Shown: positions 1 through 11,500 of the stretch, piece after piece
Numbering within the stretch: position 1 is the stretch's first letter
How the letters are laid out: each line of letters begins with the position of its first letter
Program-made: the position numbers and the translations under genes
The notes under the pieces: generated by a model
What the model was told of the DNA's origin: nothing
The model's input: only the letters and a program-made list of their open reading frames with translations
Databases searched by the model: none
Source: Hysterium pulicare CBS 123377
Lineage: Eukaryota > Ascomycota > Dothideomycetes > Hysteriales > Hysteriaceae
DNA length: 64,000 bases
Direction of reading: 5' to 3'
NCBI GenBank assembly: GCA_000467715.1
Contig: AJFK01000050.1
Coordinates: forward strand, 62,001-126,000

Positions 1-3000
1 TCTTTAATACTGAGATAGGATGGTTTGTCGCCGCACCGTTTCCAGGGAATTTCGTCGTCGAGATCATTCTTGGCCCAGATCTTGCGTTTTATCTGGTATT
101 CCCAATAACAACCGTCGCCATCGGTGATGGGCGAGTCTTCACGATCATCGATATCCATATCCGAGTGAGTCGCGGCATCTGACATCTCTGCTTCGCCTAA
201 CATAGCTTGACGGTATTCCTCCGAAAGGGTCTTCATACCAGTCGATGCTCGTTCTGGTTCAGGAGCTACCGAAAGAGGAGCAGAAGGAGGTGGAGTAATC
301 GGCATTGGCTTAGTTTGTGGCATATCAGTCCGGCAGATTCCTTCTGCAACGGATTCTGCATTTATAGCATCTTTCTTGAGAAGTTTTAGCGAAGGTTTCT
401 TTGCCTCACTGAATGACACTGGTTCGACAGCTTTGACGACAGGAGAGGCTGGGGCGACGACAGGGGAGGCTATAGCCGTAGCAACGCCATCGTTTCCTCC
501 GTGTGTACATCGGCGCTACAATCTGTCAGTTTTAAAATATAAGATTTTGAGGAAAGAGATCTACCTTGCGACTACGACAATCTGCGCATGCTTTTTTACC
601 CCTTCCAGGGCTGTCTATTGGTTTCTCAGCGGCAAAGTGAGCATCCACGTCAAAGTCAAAGTCGAGAGTATTTTCGGTAGAGCTTTTGACGGACGATCTT
701 CCATCTTGTTTAGCTTGTGACCTGGGTAATGGGAAGAATAAGGTAGTTGCCTTATGCTCTTTCCCGTGGCCTGTGTGTTGAGTTTCTCGACTCTTTGCCT
801 CTTCTGTTGCCTGGGTGATGGGACGAATGGGCTCGCTGCCGATCAATTCTTGGCTTCTTCTGCCAGAGCCATGGGAGGAATGGACTCCGAGGCCTGAAAC
901 CGGTTGCCCTTCCTTCGCTCTAGTTCGTGCTCTCTCACTGTCCTTCGGTGCAGCCTTGACCTCTCCGCGCCCTTTATCAATATCTGTATTGGCGGGCATA
1001 GTGGATCCTGAGGCATCAGGAAGAATTGGTAAAGGCTCGCCCTTTTGTGGAGACCCTAATTCAGTGGTTGTTCGTGGCGCCGCATGGGCGGCTGTCGGAG
1101 TTACCATGCTGTCTGATTCCTCCAGCCGTGGTTCATAAACCGGCGTATGCGCATAATTTTCGGGCTCGCTGTCTTTCAAAGCCTCTTGCACCTTTATAGA
1201 ATCAACCTTCGGTGTCTCACTACTCTCGGGTGCTGCTATCAGCGGAACTTGGCTTGACGATTTAAGCTCTTTTCCAGGTTCTTCCGGAGATGGAATCTCC
1301 TGTGACGCTGGCTCTGATGCCGAACTTTGCGACGCATTGACTCCCTCGGGATTGACTGGACGCTTACGCTTCTGATACCGATATGATAATGCATCGCTGG
1401 TTAGTGAATTTCCAGTTTCTTGGTTCCAACGATCTCTCACTTCAAGCCACTTCAAGCCACTATCACGCAGCTTGACAAGCAGGCTGTTTTCATCCAGAGT
1501 CTCCTCACGGTGCTTTGTAGCTACTGGAACTGGAATGATTGATGCACGTTTAGATGGCACTGCTTCTGTCGGCGAAGCTGTCCTTGATGGAAGCCGATTC
1601 GTGGCCTTCGACCTAGCGGCTTCATTGGCTTCTTGAGATGACTTCTGCAGCTCTCCAAGATTAAGCTTCAAAGGCCGTAGCACTTTAGGTGCACCACGGC
1701 TAGATTCTGTGTACTTGGAATGATCTTGCTGCGCCTTGTCATTTATCCTGACAGCCTCAGTCTGAGCAAGAGTATTCAACTTCCTATCAAAGCTGGGAAT
1801 CGACTTTCCGAGATGAGGCTGATTTGTCTCTTCAGACTCGAAGGCTGCTATTGGTTTTAGCACCGTTGCAGCATGAGAAGTAGTCTTCGCCAGCTGGGGC
1901 CCATCTTGCTTCGATAGGGTTTCATTTATCTGCGAAGGAGGCCGTGCAGATCCAGCCAACATGGGAGCCACTGGTGCTGAATTGGGCTTATTCGGGGGCT
2001 TTGTGCCTTCCACTGTGCATGAGGTAGGGTTCAACGTTTTTCCTAGGCTTTTAGTCTCCGAATCGCTCGTCTTCGTCAATGACAGCTCGGTAACTCTCTT
2101 TTGCTCACTTATACTGTTGACGGTCTTACGCGCCTGAGCATTTCGTTTCGATATGCCTGGGACAGACTTTGGGCCATTGTTTGTGGAAAGATTCGTCTTA
2201 GATGTAGGCCCTGCGCGGTTCTCATCCTTGCGCTGCTTATTTCGGTGCTCGATTTTCCGTTTGAGGTTGTCCGAACTCGTTCGCCGCCCATTGACGTGGG
2301 AGTTACGGTCCGCTAGAGGATCTCGAGACTGTCGTAAGGCGACGATTTCCTCGCCTGATGGTCCAGCTATCAAGTTGCTGAGTTGCGTGGAGAGGGTGTC
2401 ATTCGCTGATGGGCGAAGTTGTGACTGCTCATTTTTCTTTCCTTTCTGCCTCTCAGCAGATTTGGCTTCCTGTTCTGGCTTTGGTCTTTTTGCATCTCCT
2501 AAAGGTTTGGCTTTAGTTTCAGTAGTCTGGATTTCCGCTTCTCGAGTTTCAACCATCATCCTTCGCTTCTCTTGATGTGACTCCAAAGGCAAATCTTGGA
2601 CTCTTGCCAATTCCTGTTCCTGCGCTGGTGCCGGCCTGGGTGAGGAGACACCATTCATGTTGCCAAGCGAATGAGCAGCTACGTCAGCAGGTGTTTCCGT
2701 AGTAGAATCAACAACTTCGTTCGCCGATTGAATTTCCTCTATGCCGGTCTTTGAAGAAGCTCCAGATTGGGGCTTGTCTGCATCCCGTTGTGTGTCTTCG
2801 GCCAAAGTACTGATATGCTCATCGCGACTCACCTCATGTTGTTTAGTCGAAGTTGCAACACCATTATTGACCGATTCAGATCTTTTGCATTCCTCGAGTT
2901 CTCGAGCCTTTAGTGCCTTCTCTGCCTTTTTAGCAGCACTTCTTGCATTGTTTTGACTTGATTGGGATGCAATTTTACCCGTCCCAGACTGTGAAAGCTT

Positions 3001-5451
3001 TAACCCGCTGCGACCAATGATTTGTGTATTGCTTATGCGAGGTTTCTGAAAAGAATCGATTCCCGTTGAAGACGAATACCCGTTTACTAGCTTCTCAGAT
3101 GCCACGGAAGGTTCATGGTCGACAACTATTGACTCGGCCTCCAGACTTGGCAGCTCCTTGATGCTTCCCTGGCCATGTTGCAATTTCCTCCGAGATAAAG
3201 TGGTCGATATCTCAGAAGGAAACAGAATGCCTATATTCTTGGAAGACGCAGGTTCCAGTTCGGCCGCGATTGGTTGAACTTCCTTCTTCTGTTCTAGTGA
3301 CATCTTTTTAGGAGGCTCACTGTTGTTTTGATCTTCTATGATTTCCGTCTCTTGCTTGACGGTATGTTTGAACCGATCCAAATTAATACGACGAGGCTTC
3401 ACAGAGCCCGTTAGGTCCCTAGTCGAAGACGTCGGCGTCTTCATTGTACGAATCGACTCGCCTTCGGGCGGAGTTGAAGTCCGAGCTTTCGAACCAAAAG
3501 GGGTCTTGATCTCTTTCGTGGAAATAACTCGACCTGTCGGAGATTGCTGAGTCTGATGGCCATGTTCGTCATTGGACTTCGAAAGAAGTCCCACAGAGGT
3601 AATGTCGTTGGCCATAGAGGTATCTGAATCATTTTGCAGGGCATGCAGAGGTCTGCTCTGCGCTGTTGGAGGCTCATTCGAATATGTTCGAGCCGATAAG
3701 CCAGTTTTTGCCGACTTCAACTGATTTTGAATCGCCGATGTCGCGGTCACTGGCTCCCTCTGACTCAGCTCTTCTTCTTTGGACGTCTGTTCGTCGGCAT
3801 CTACATTACCTGCATGGATATCAGGGCTCGGAATGGTATCCATTTGAAAGTTCCCTTTGGTCGAAGGCTTGTTGGCTAGTCCAAGCGTTGGGTATGGTGT
3901 TTTTCTCAAAGCTTTCCTTTCTTTAGCAGATTCTCGAAGACGTTTGCTAGTAGAAGATCCTCCCTCAGCACTGTCAATCCCTTGAGATTGTGGAGAGTCG
4001 ACGACAAAGTTTCCAGTCTCCGTTTTGGGGATGTTCCAGCTAACTGAGGATGCCCTACTTCCAGTCCTAGAAAGGAGCAGTGGCGGTTTATTATAGTAGG
4101 GGGTTGCCTTTCGATGATCATCCTCGCTACTATCGTCCACAGAAAATGGTCCCTTCTGCACCAACGGAGTGTTTCGTACGCGGTCTCTTGCGAAGTCGAA
4201 GATGGGAGTACTGGGGTCGAGATTTTCCTCAGGTAATTCATAGTGGCCTTCGGTTTTTATGCGTTTGGTACCAGGTCGGTGGCGGCGGCGATCTATATCA
4301 TTGGTTGGAGCGACCTGAGAATGCATGAACTCTGGCGAGGTTGGACTGCGATGTCGTTTATTTGTTCTTGGGCTGAGCATTTGGTGACGTTGATGTGAGA
4401 GTGGTGGTTGTTCCTCTCTCCCACTAGTAATTGAGTGCCGATTGTCATGAATTGGGCCATCCTCTGGCACGATACTGGAGTGATCGCGATTACGAGGTGG
4501 TGGCCCAAGTCCAAAGTTATCTCGACAAACTGCTGTAGAGTGTCGGTTGAGGCCCAAGGGCCCGGCCTGAGATGCTTGTTCAATGTATCTCCTCGTTCCG
4601 TTTACGTTTGCATTTCTCGGCATGCCCTGAGGCTCCCGATTCTTGTGTTTGCGCTGATTGTTGACGATTTCTACTTCCCCTTCACTACCACCCTCATGAG
4701 TGAGGTCTATAGACATACGCGTGTCCGAATCGTTGGGTTCCATCTCACGATGGTTCTCACTTTGTCCGTTTCGGTACCGACGAGCCAGATGGTCTTGGTG
4801 ATGTTGATGCGTCATAGATTCCTTCTGCTGACGTTGAGCAGCAGCATTGGAAACCGGTTGGCGTTGCGACTCGTGTTCTGCTCTGATATGCCTAGGCCGA
4901 TGTTCCCTGGTGTTAGTTTGTTGGTTCAAAACATGTTGGAGCTGGGTCATTCGATTAGACCCAGGCGTCAAGTGGAAAGTAGATTGATGTAAGACTCCAG
5001 ACGTTGGCTCCTTGAGTAGATTATGCCTCCCGGTAAAGTGCTCAGTTGCATCGTTGTTCGTTGGAATATGGTAATAGTTGCTTGGATAGTCTTTGTCATC
5101 GTACGGTAAAGAGTCGTAGAATGAACGATGCTGGCTCTGTGAAGGTCCTACACGACGGTTATCCAGCCTCGGTTGGGATGCATTTTCACGATAGTCGGGT
5201 GAATATTCGCCGGCTCCCTCATTACGATCGTATGAGCGTCCACTCCGATTTGTTCCTTGATAGTGAGGACAATGGAGGGGGGGCTGGGTGTCATTGTTGT
5301 CATACATCTGAAGGCCCACAGTGAGTGCTTCTTCCTCGCTCTGGGTCATACTCAGACTTACTTCATCTCGGCTGCGATGAGCTTCAGGGTTATTCAATAG
5401 TGGTCGCGAGAAATGTTGAAGCCGAGCTGGAGAAAGCCCGTGCTTTTCCAT
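1..5451 (-). CDS. Very large disordered nuclear-type protein, 3' end outside the window
   Basis: Start ATG is at 5451. Exon 1 is 565-5451 (1,629 codons). A 49-nt intron spans 516-564, and exon 2 starts at 515 and stays open to base 1, so the C-terminus lies outside the window. The protein is mostly low-complexity Ser/Pro/Lys/Gln-rich sequence and probably intrinsically disordered. Two ordered patches are visible. A Myb/SANT-like helical stretch at about residues 1317-1364 carries the spaced tryptophans and basic tail of such folds. Splicing also creates CADCRSRKRRC (C-x2-C-x6-C) across the intron at about residue 1622, which resembles the first half of a Zn2Cys6 cluster without a recognisable second half. 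A chromatin or transcription role is inferred from these patches only. I do not recognise a named family. The exon structure is well supported because the intron restores the Cys motif in frame. Confidence 0.8.
516..564 (-). other. Intron splitting a cysteine motif
   Basis: The donor is GTAGAT after the codons CGC AAG and the acceptor is TTGTAG. Removing 49 nt joins CADCRSRK to RRCTHGG in frame. An acceptor four bases earlier would give a different frame with stops, so this one is preferred. Confidence 0.7.
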
Positions 5452-6987
5452 GCCACTCGTTTGGTAGTTGCTTTACCGGCGGGTTTGTGCTTGTTGTACA
5501 GCTCTCAAATCGACTAATCCAGTGGTTGAAATTAGCATGAAAAAGTTAAATTGAGAAGTCAGAGCGTCTTTGGATTGCTTACAGTATCAAATAGGTGGCT
5601 TCGATACGCGTACATCAGGTCTTGTACGGTCTTTGTAGCTTCGAAAGGACAACAATAAGGATGGTGTAGCGGTAACACAGAAGAAAAGGAAGAGACGTTA
5701 AGAATACTCTGGTCGACATATTTACCCGTTTAAGCAATGGCACATGGCATATTAATAAGAGTTCAGCACATAGACCAGCAAAAGCCATGCGGTGAAGGCC
5801 AAGGTGTTTGTCTCACCGCATCCTGAGAACACTTAGGTGGCACCCGACCACGCACATTGGTCGCCACGGATAAATCCGGGCGGAGCAAGAGAGCAGAATA
5901 TGGCGGTGCAATCAAGTTCAATTCGTTTATGTGGCTCTTTATCTTCCAGGGTCTTGAGTATGTAGCCCCGGGCCCCGTCCATGTGATAAAAAGGGAGTAA
6001 CGGTAGTAAATAGAGAATATGATTACGAAGAACTAGGAGAAACTCCACTCTGATGCTCTGAATACCTTCGTCATCGTCTTCACTTGTCCATAGGTGCTGT
6101 GATTCCTGAGTGAGATGAGCAGACTCCGAGGCCAAGCTCTTCGAATGGAATGAAAAGGTGAAGACCTGATCAGTCATTGAAGGCAAACTGTTGATGGCTG
6201 CCTGCAGCATTCGACCTAATTATAAAGATCGTCTTGAAAGTGCAAGATAGTGATGGAGTGTGGTTGCCAGACTTAGCGCGAAGATACTAACCAGAGTAGG
6301 TTTAGTCACTTTATACATCGCACGGCAGGACGGTCATTGCTCACCTGTGCAGAAGCAGATGCTATGGCCGGCCGGCCAGCAAGTATGAACTGGTGTCGTG
6401 CAGATGTCCTGGACGAATCTTATGTGGAAACGAAGTAGCATTAGAGGACAAGATCATGAACATGATAAACTTAAGCGAGACATTCAATTATTACCTAGGT
6501 ACATTCAGTTGGTAATCGTCAAACTACAGACTTTCTTTGTATCATCAGCTCTTATGCATGCTGACTTTCTATCTACGCCTAGAATATTATGCCGACTCTG
6601 CCTTTGCGCGCCTGAAAATGCAAGAGGAATACGTGTAGCTCAAGGAAGCCAGAATCCTTATCACTAGTATAAGGATGAATGACTGGTCATGCATTTAATA
6701 ACGAGTGATTTCACAGCAAATCTCCAATAGATTCCCCCCAGATCAGATCATATGACGTCCTCTCCATCTCATCACCGTATTCGATTCCTCAGCATCCTTC
6801 AGCTTGCAAATGTATCCACCGGAAGGAGTCCAATACCGTCCGTGCAGTTTGCCCGGGTCTGCGCAATTCGACAGCTTAGAGGAATACTAGGCGTATCCTC
6901 AAAGGTACAACTCATCGTCTGGCTTGAGGAATTCATCACTACACAGGGTAAGTGACTGTTGGTAATCATGTCATCATTGTGTGGAAC
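5452..6987. other. Intergenic stretch; one weak ORF
   Basis: This is the likely 5' leader and promoter of the large minus-strand gene (5452 to about 5800). A 125-codon minus-strand ORF at 5833-6210 starts with a true ATG, but it shows no motif, has no supporting splice pattern, and reads as chance coding. The palindrome GGCCGGCCGGCC lies near 6367. Nothing else is supported. Confidence 0.4.
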
Positions 6988-7986
6988 TTACAAGTTTACT
7001 TCCATCTCATCCTCACCTTCTCCTCGCAATAAGTTTCGGGGATAGGCCGGACTGAGTTGAGCCGGAATTCGAGTAGAGAGTCTTGCTGTGGGTCGGTAGA
7101 CCAGAAGCCTGGGTGGAGATGGAGAACTCCGTTTCTGCTCCTCTGCTCCGGGGGAAGGGCTCGGGCAATCTTGGACAGGCTTGTTGTAGCACCAGGTTGG
7201 AAGACCATTGGAGTACTCAACCTGTCTCTGATAGACTGTAGCATCCGACGGCGGTTGAACATGCTTTCTCACGAGGTCGGACACAAGCTCTGCAGGGAAG
7301 ATGGTGTCGTTGATTGGTGCGAGGTTCGCATCGTCTGGTGGAGCAGTACCATCCCACTGGAGTGCTTGAACTGCGACACTGATATCTTTTGTAGCGCAGT
7401 ACGTCGTGCGTGCTCGATGAATACAATCTACGAAGCTTTGTTTGAAATCTCCGTTGTCGATGTAGCGAGCTTGGAAAGTAGCCCAGTCCGTTGCGCCGCG
7501 AGGCGAACAGAGATATAAGATGCGCCAAGCATCGTACATATGCTTGTAGGATGCAGCGCGCTGCTCGAGCGGACAAGCAACTCCGATGGCCAAACATTGG
7601 GGAGCGAACAAGGTGGTCACTCCTTGTATTTCGAGTTTCATTTGTCGCCAAAGGTGGTACGCTATACCGCTACGGGACCTGAGAAAGTAGCCTTTGCCGG
7701 TTGGACCTGAATCATGCATGAAGGCCATTTCCAGTCGCTTGTCACCCGGATAGTAACTTGGTAAATCTGTTTGTCGCATAGCTAAGCGCCCTGTCGGGTA
7801 AGTTGCTCTTCGCTGAGCGCGATCGGTCTTAGTACTGGATGAACTCTGCATGTTGACACCATACGCGTAGGATACCAATGGTGAAATGAGATGAACAAAT
7901 AATGGTAATGCAGCCTCCGATTGTTGTCTTGGATACGAGGTGAAGAAGGTGCGATGGGGTTTCACCATTTGTGAAAGTGAATACAT
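6988..7986 (-). CDS. Lineage-specific hypothetical protein (332 aa)
   Basis: An uninterrupted 332-codon frame starts at ATG 7986. It has balanced amino-acid composition, a mixed globular middle (about residues 60-250) and a basic, Pro/Ser-rich tail. I recognise no family or motif. An internal Met at about residue 46 (MQSSSSTK) is an alternative start. A possible 36-nt intron at 6956-6991 (GTAAGT donor, AACAG acceptor) would replace the last two residues with a 52-residue extension ending at 6799. That intron is shorter than any other in the window, so I keep the unspliced end. The neighbouring gene is transcribed away from it across about 590 bp, so the two may share a promoter region. The role is unknown. 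Confidence 0.5.
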   Translation of the reverse strand: MYSLSQMVKPHRTFFTSYPRQQSEAALPLFVHLISPLVSYAYGVNMQSSSSTKTDRAQRRATYPTGRLAMRQTDLPSYYPGDKRLEMAFMHDSGPTGKGYFLRSRSGIAYHLWRQMKLEIQGVTTLFAPQCLAIGVACPLEQRAASYKHMYDAWRILYLCSPRGATDWATFQARYIDNGDFKQSFVDCIHRARTTYCATKDISVAVQALQWDGTAPPDDANLAPINDTIFPAELVSDLVRKHVQPPSDATVYQRQVEYSNGLPTWCYNKPVQDCPSPSPGAEEQKRSSPSPPRLLVYRPTARLSTRIPAQLSPAYPRNLLRGEGEDEMEVNL

Positions 7987-8574
7987 GTGGACAAGGAATG
8001 GTCGAGCTTAAACAGATGAGCACGCCTACTACTCACTTTGATATGTTCCCCTAACAAATTGCGATCCTCGGAGTCATCCAAAGTCTACATAGCTGTGGCC
8101 ATATTACCATAAATAATAGCTCTACGATCATAGAGCCTACTAAGATATAGGTAAGCAATTCCATGAAACACACTCTGGAGTTCAGTTTACTGAATCTTAG
8201 AGTGCATCCTTGGCTCTGATTTACATACCAGTCGATCCTTAATATGTCAAAACTGGCTTTCAAAAGCCCTGTCGCTAAGCATTTTCTTTTTTTCGACGAA
8301 GAGCAAAAAGCCTCAAGGAAATTGAGATCCATATATCTTCAATTCAGATGAGCAGTACTACATTCAAGTAGGAACACGTCTCGTTGTTCTGACATTGCAA
8401 CAGGTCACGGCTCTTCGAGGGGTGAGGATTGGCACTGCTCAACGGAACAGGATACTCCAATGGGAGGATACATCTTCTCGGCTTGATCATTTGAGCCGAT
8501 CGAGGCCACTGAATAGATGAATACCACACCGCATGTAGAATCCGATCAATGAAGAGAAAAAAGGTGCGCGGTGG
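7987..8574. other. Divergent intergenic region
   Basis: About 590 bp lie between the hypothetical minus-strand gene and the THADA/Trm732 homologue on the plus strand. The short ORFs inside show no protein-like features. I see no specific regulatory motif. Confidence 0.4.
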
Positions 8575-11500
8575 ATGCTGAGGGTCGTATCCTTTCTCGT
8601 TCCTAAAACTTCGGAAGCGGACTATCAAAATTCCGCCGCTATTCTAGAGAGAAAACGCAATCCCCCTTCAAACCCAGCCCTAATGCCAAACTTCATTCTT
8701 CGAAGCAGAGATTTCAGCACAATGACTGGGATGTTGATGCCCTCGAGCATTCCAGTTCCCGAGAAGTTCCTCCGGGAGATTCAGCGAGATGTGACACAGG
8801 TCATACCCGGGCTGGAACAATCAACAAGGACTTCCACTATCAATGTAAAGTAAGATATTATGCAAAGTCGGTGGTATTTATTGTCGATACTACGATTGCA
8901 CTGGTACTGATAGATTCAGGCAGTTGCAAGCTGTTACTCGTTCTCTTCTAGCGACCGCTCGCCATGTTGACATTTCCCAATCGCACCGTGCTGTCGCATG
9001 CAATTCGATATGTTCAATCATCGAACGCTGCCAGGCTTCACATGTGGACATCGTTCGTAGCATCGTCTTGGATGATAGCATTTGGACTGAGTTGTTCGAA
9101 ATCTACCTCGAAAGATTCGACAACGCCAAAGCAAAATCGATGAGACAAGTACTTATTGTGCTCTCTAACGTGCTACTTAAAGCGGACGATCCACGTTCTT
9201 CACATCTTCGAGATCAAGCGGTATGCCGTTGCCTTCGCATAATCACTCAACAAAGGAACCGCCTTGTAGCTAAACCAGCGTTACACGGACTCGCTCATTT
9301 TCTCTATAAGGATCTTGTCTCCTCGTCTCAGCTTCTTGAACTGTATCGGCTTGGTGCAGAGCATCAATCAATCATCTCTGAATGGTCAGAGTCCATCAAA
9401 TATCTGCTTCGTCAGTTTCTCAACTGGATCCCTCACCATGATACAGGGCAATCAGCTAGCCATCTCGTCAAGAGCTTTCTTGACAGGCTTCGAAAGGACC
9501 ATGCTGGGCTCGTAGAGTGCGACCACTTGCTTCCAATATGGGCTGAGCCACTCGTTGACAGTATATGTGCGAAACCTGAAATGATTCTGGAATATAGGAT
9601 CCATGTTTTTCCCCATTGCTTTCAACCCAACATAAAGGAGTATCTTAGCTTCTTACTCTACCTACAAATTGATAGTCACCTAGCGGTAAGCGTATTAAGT
9701 CATCAGTATGGAAATCTCAAGAGTGGGATGGACGTTGAGGACGAATTTAATGTACTTTTGGCGGCACTGCAAGCTGGTAAAGAGTTGGGTATTATCAAGG
9801 ACAACGGTTCGCTTTTCGCCTTCATTGAAATGGCTGCGATTGACAAAACGCAGATTATCGCAATTCTAACAAAATCGAGATCAAGGACGGTGCTATTCAT
9901 ATTCCGGACTCAGTGTTCGGTCGCCTACTATCACATCTGGTACCGAGTGTGAGGCTTGCAACCCTCACTCTCTTGATATTCTCTGGCAGCGTGACTAGAC
10001 CAATCACTCAATGTAATTTACGATTGCTGAAGCAAAATTTGATTCATCTTCATGCAGATACTGATGCCAACATCCGTGGGGACTTGCTGAGCCAGACGCA
10101 ACGACTTTTCGACCGGCTCAGGGCAGCAACGGCAACTCTGGCGAAGACAATGTCCAATGTCAAGAAAAAGCAATCGGTAACCCTAAAGGAAGAAGTACTG
10201 CATGACTCTGCAGGCTATCAGGAATTGAGCAGTCAACGTAAGATATTGCACACGCATCTAAAATTCATATCTTGGTACATCCGATTTCTTGAGACTGAAT
10301 TACGACCGACTGCCTCTTACCAAAGACACATAACGGCACTACGAGCACTCTCCATCGTCATGAAATCCGGATTGGACCCTGGTGTATCAACTTACAATCT
10401 CTCTAAACAGGCTCAGGGGGAGTTGAGGTGGCAGCATAATATGAGTATAATGAACCCTGGACTTATGCGGATATTGCTGGACCTAATGCTCGATCCTTTC
10501 GATGATGTGCGAAATGGCGCAACCCTTATCCTAAGTTTGGCAGCGGATTCGAAAAGCGTTCGAGTAGGTACTAAAAATGATTCGCATGTTTGTGAAGAGT
10601 TTTGTCGCGATACAAAGCGGGAGGTTGCTGATTCTCGACTGGCTCTGCTCCAATCCTACCCCCAATTCATTGAACGCGCTGAGAACATTATGCTCCAAAC
10701 GGGTCGGGCTGACCATGCCGATGGCGTCGCTCGAGCATATGCGTTCCTTTTCACGCAGAGCGTTGAGAGCACTCCAGGAATTTCACGATCTAGCGACCCG
10801 CTACCGTGGCATCAGACCAAATTTGGAATATTTTACCGTCTTCTGGAGCAACTAGAACATACCATCAGCATTGCTCAAGACAACCTCTTCGCTGTCGTTG
10901 ACGGACGTCCAATACATGGCGTCTTTGCAGCCATAAGGTGAGGTTCTCAGTAAGCATTCAACCGGTTGAAGAGCTGATGTGGTGCAGATATATTGTTGAT
11001 CAACCTGATTTTTACTCTATGAGTGATCAAGCGTGGAAAGACAATTTCATCTCGTGGAAAGAACTCCATAATCGGCTTTTCAAGTGCTTCGAAACTTTAT
11101 GGTCCAGCGTTCATGGCGTACTTTGCAACGATGCACCGGAAGGCTATGTTCCTGAAGAGTTGGAGGATGAACCATCAATAAGTACGAAAGAAATATCTAG
11201 CTACTCCTGGAGAGCACTAAAGGAAGCAAGGTTTGTGCCGACAGAATATCACTTGTGGAGTACCACTAATATTGGCAGCATTTTACTGCGTGTCGTCATC
11301 TCGAAAGCCCCGGTGGGCAAGGCAACAACTGCGACCATTCTTGAGATAACCGATTTCGAAACGCTCGGTCGGTTATGCTTTACGCAACTGGCGGAACTTC
11401 GACATCGAGGTGCATTCTCAACAGTTGCCCAGACTTTCGCTGCCTTCTGTCATCGCTGCGTTCATGCAAAAGAAGAAGAACTGCGGGGGCTCCCCGATAT

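Noticed and set aside
4435-4992. 185-codon plus-strand ORF inside the large minus-strand gene
   Set aside because: It lies wholly opposite a 1,629-codon open exon and shows no domain; a shadow frame.
5833-6210. 125-codon minus-strand ORF
   Set aside because: It has an ATG but no motif, no splice context and no neighbour logic; coding status cannot be supported.
6360-6375. GGCCGGCCGGCC palindrome as a member of the cluster motif set
   Set aside because: It lacks the flanking TG/CA of the paired sites and lies far from the cluster; a simple GC palindrome.
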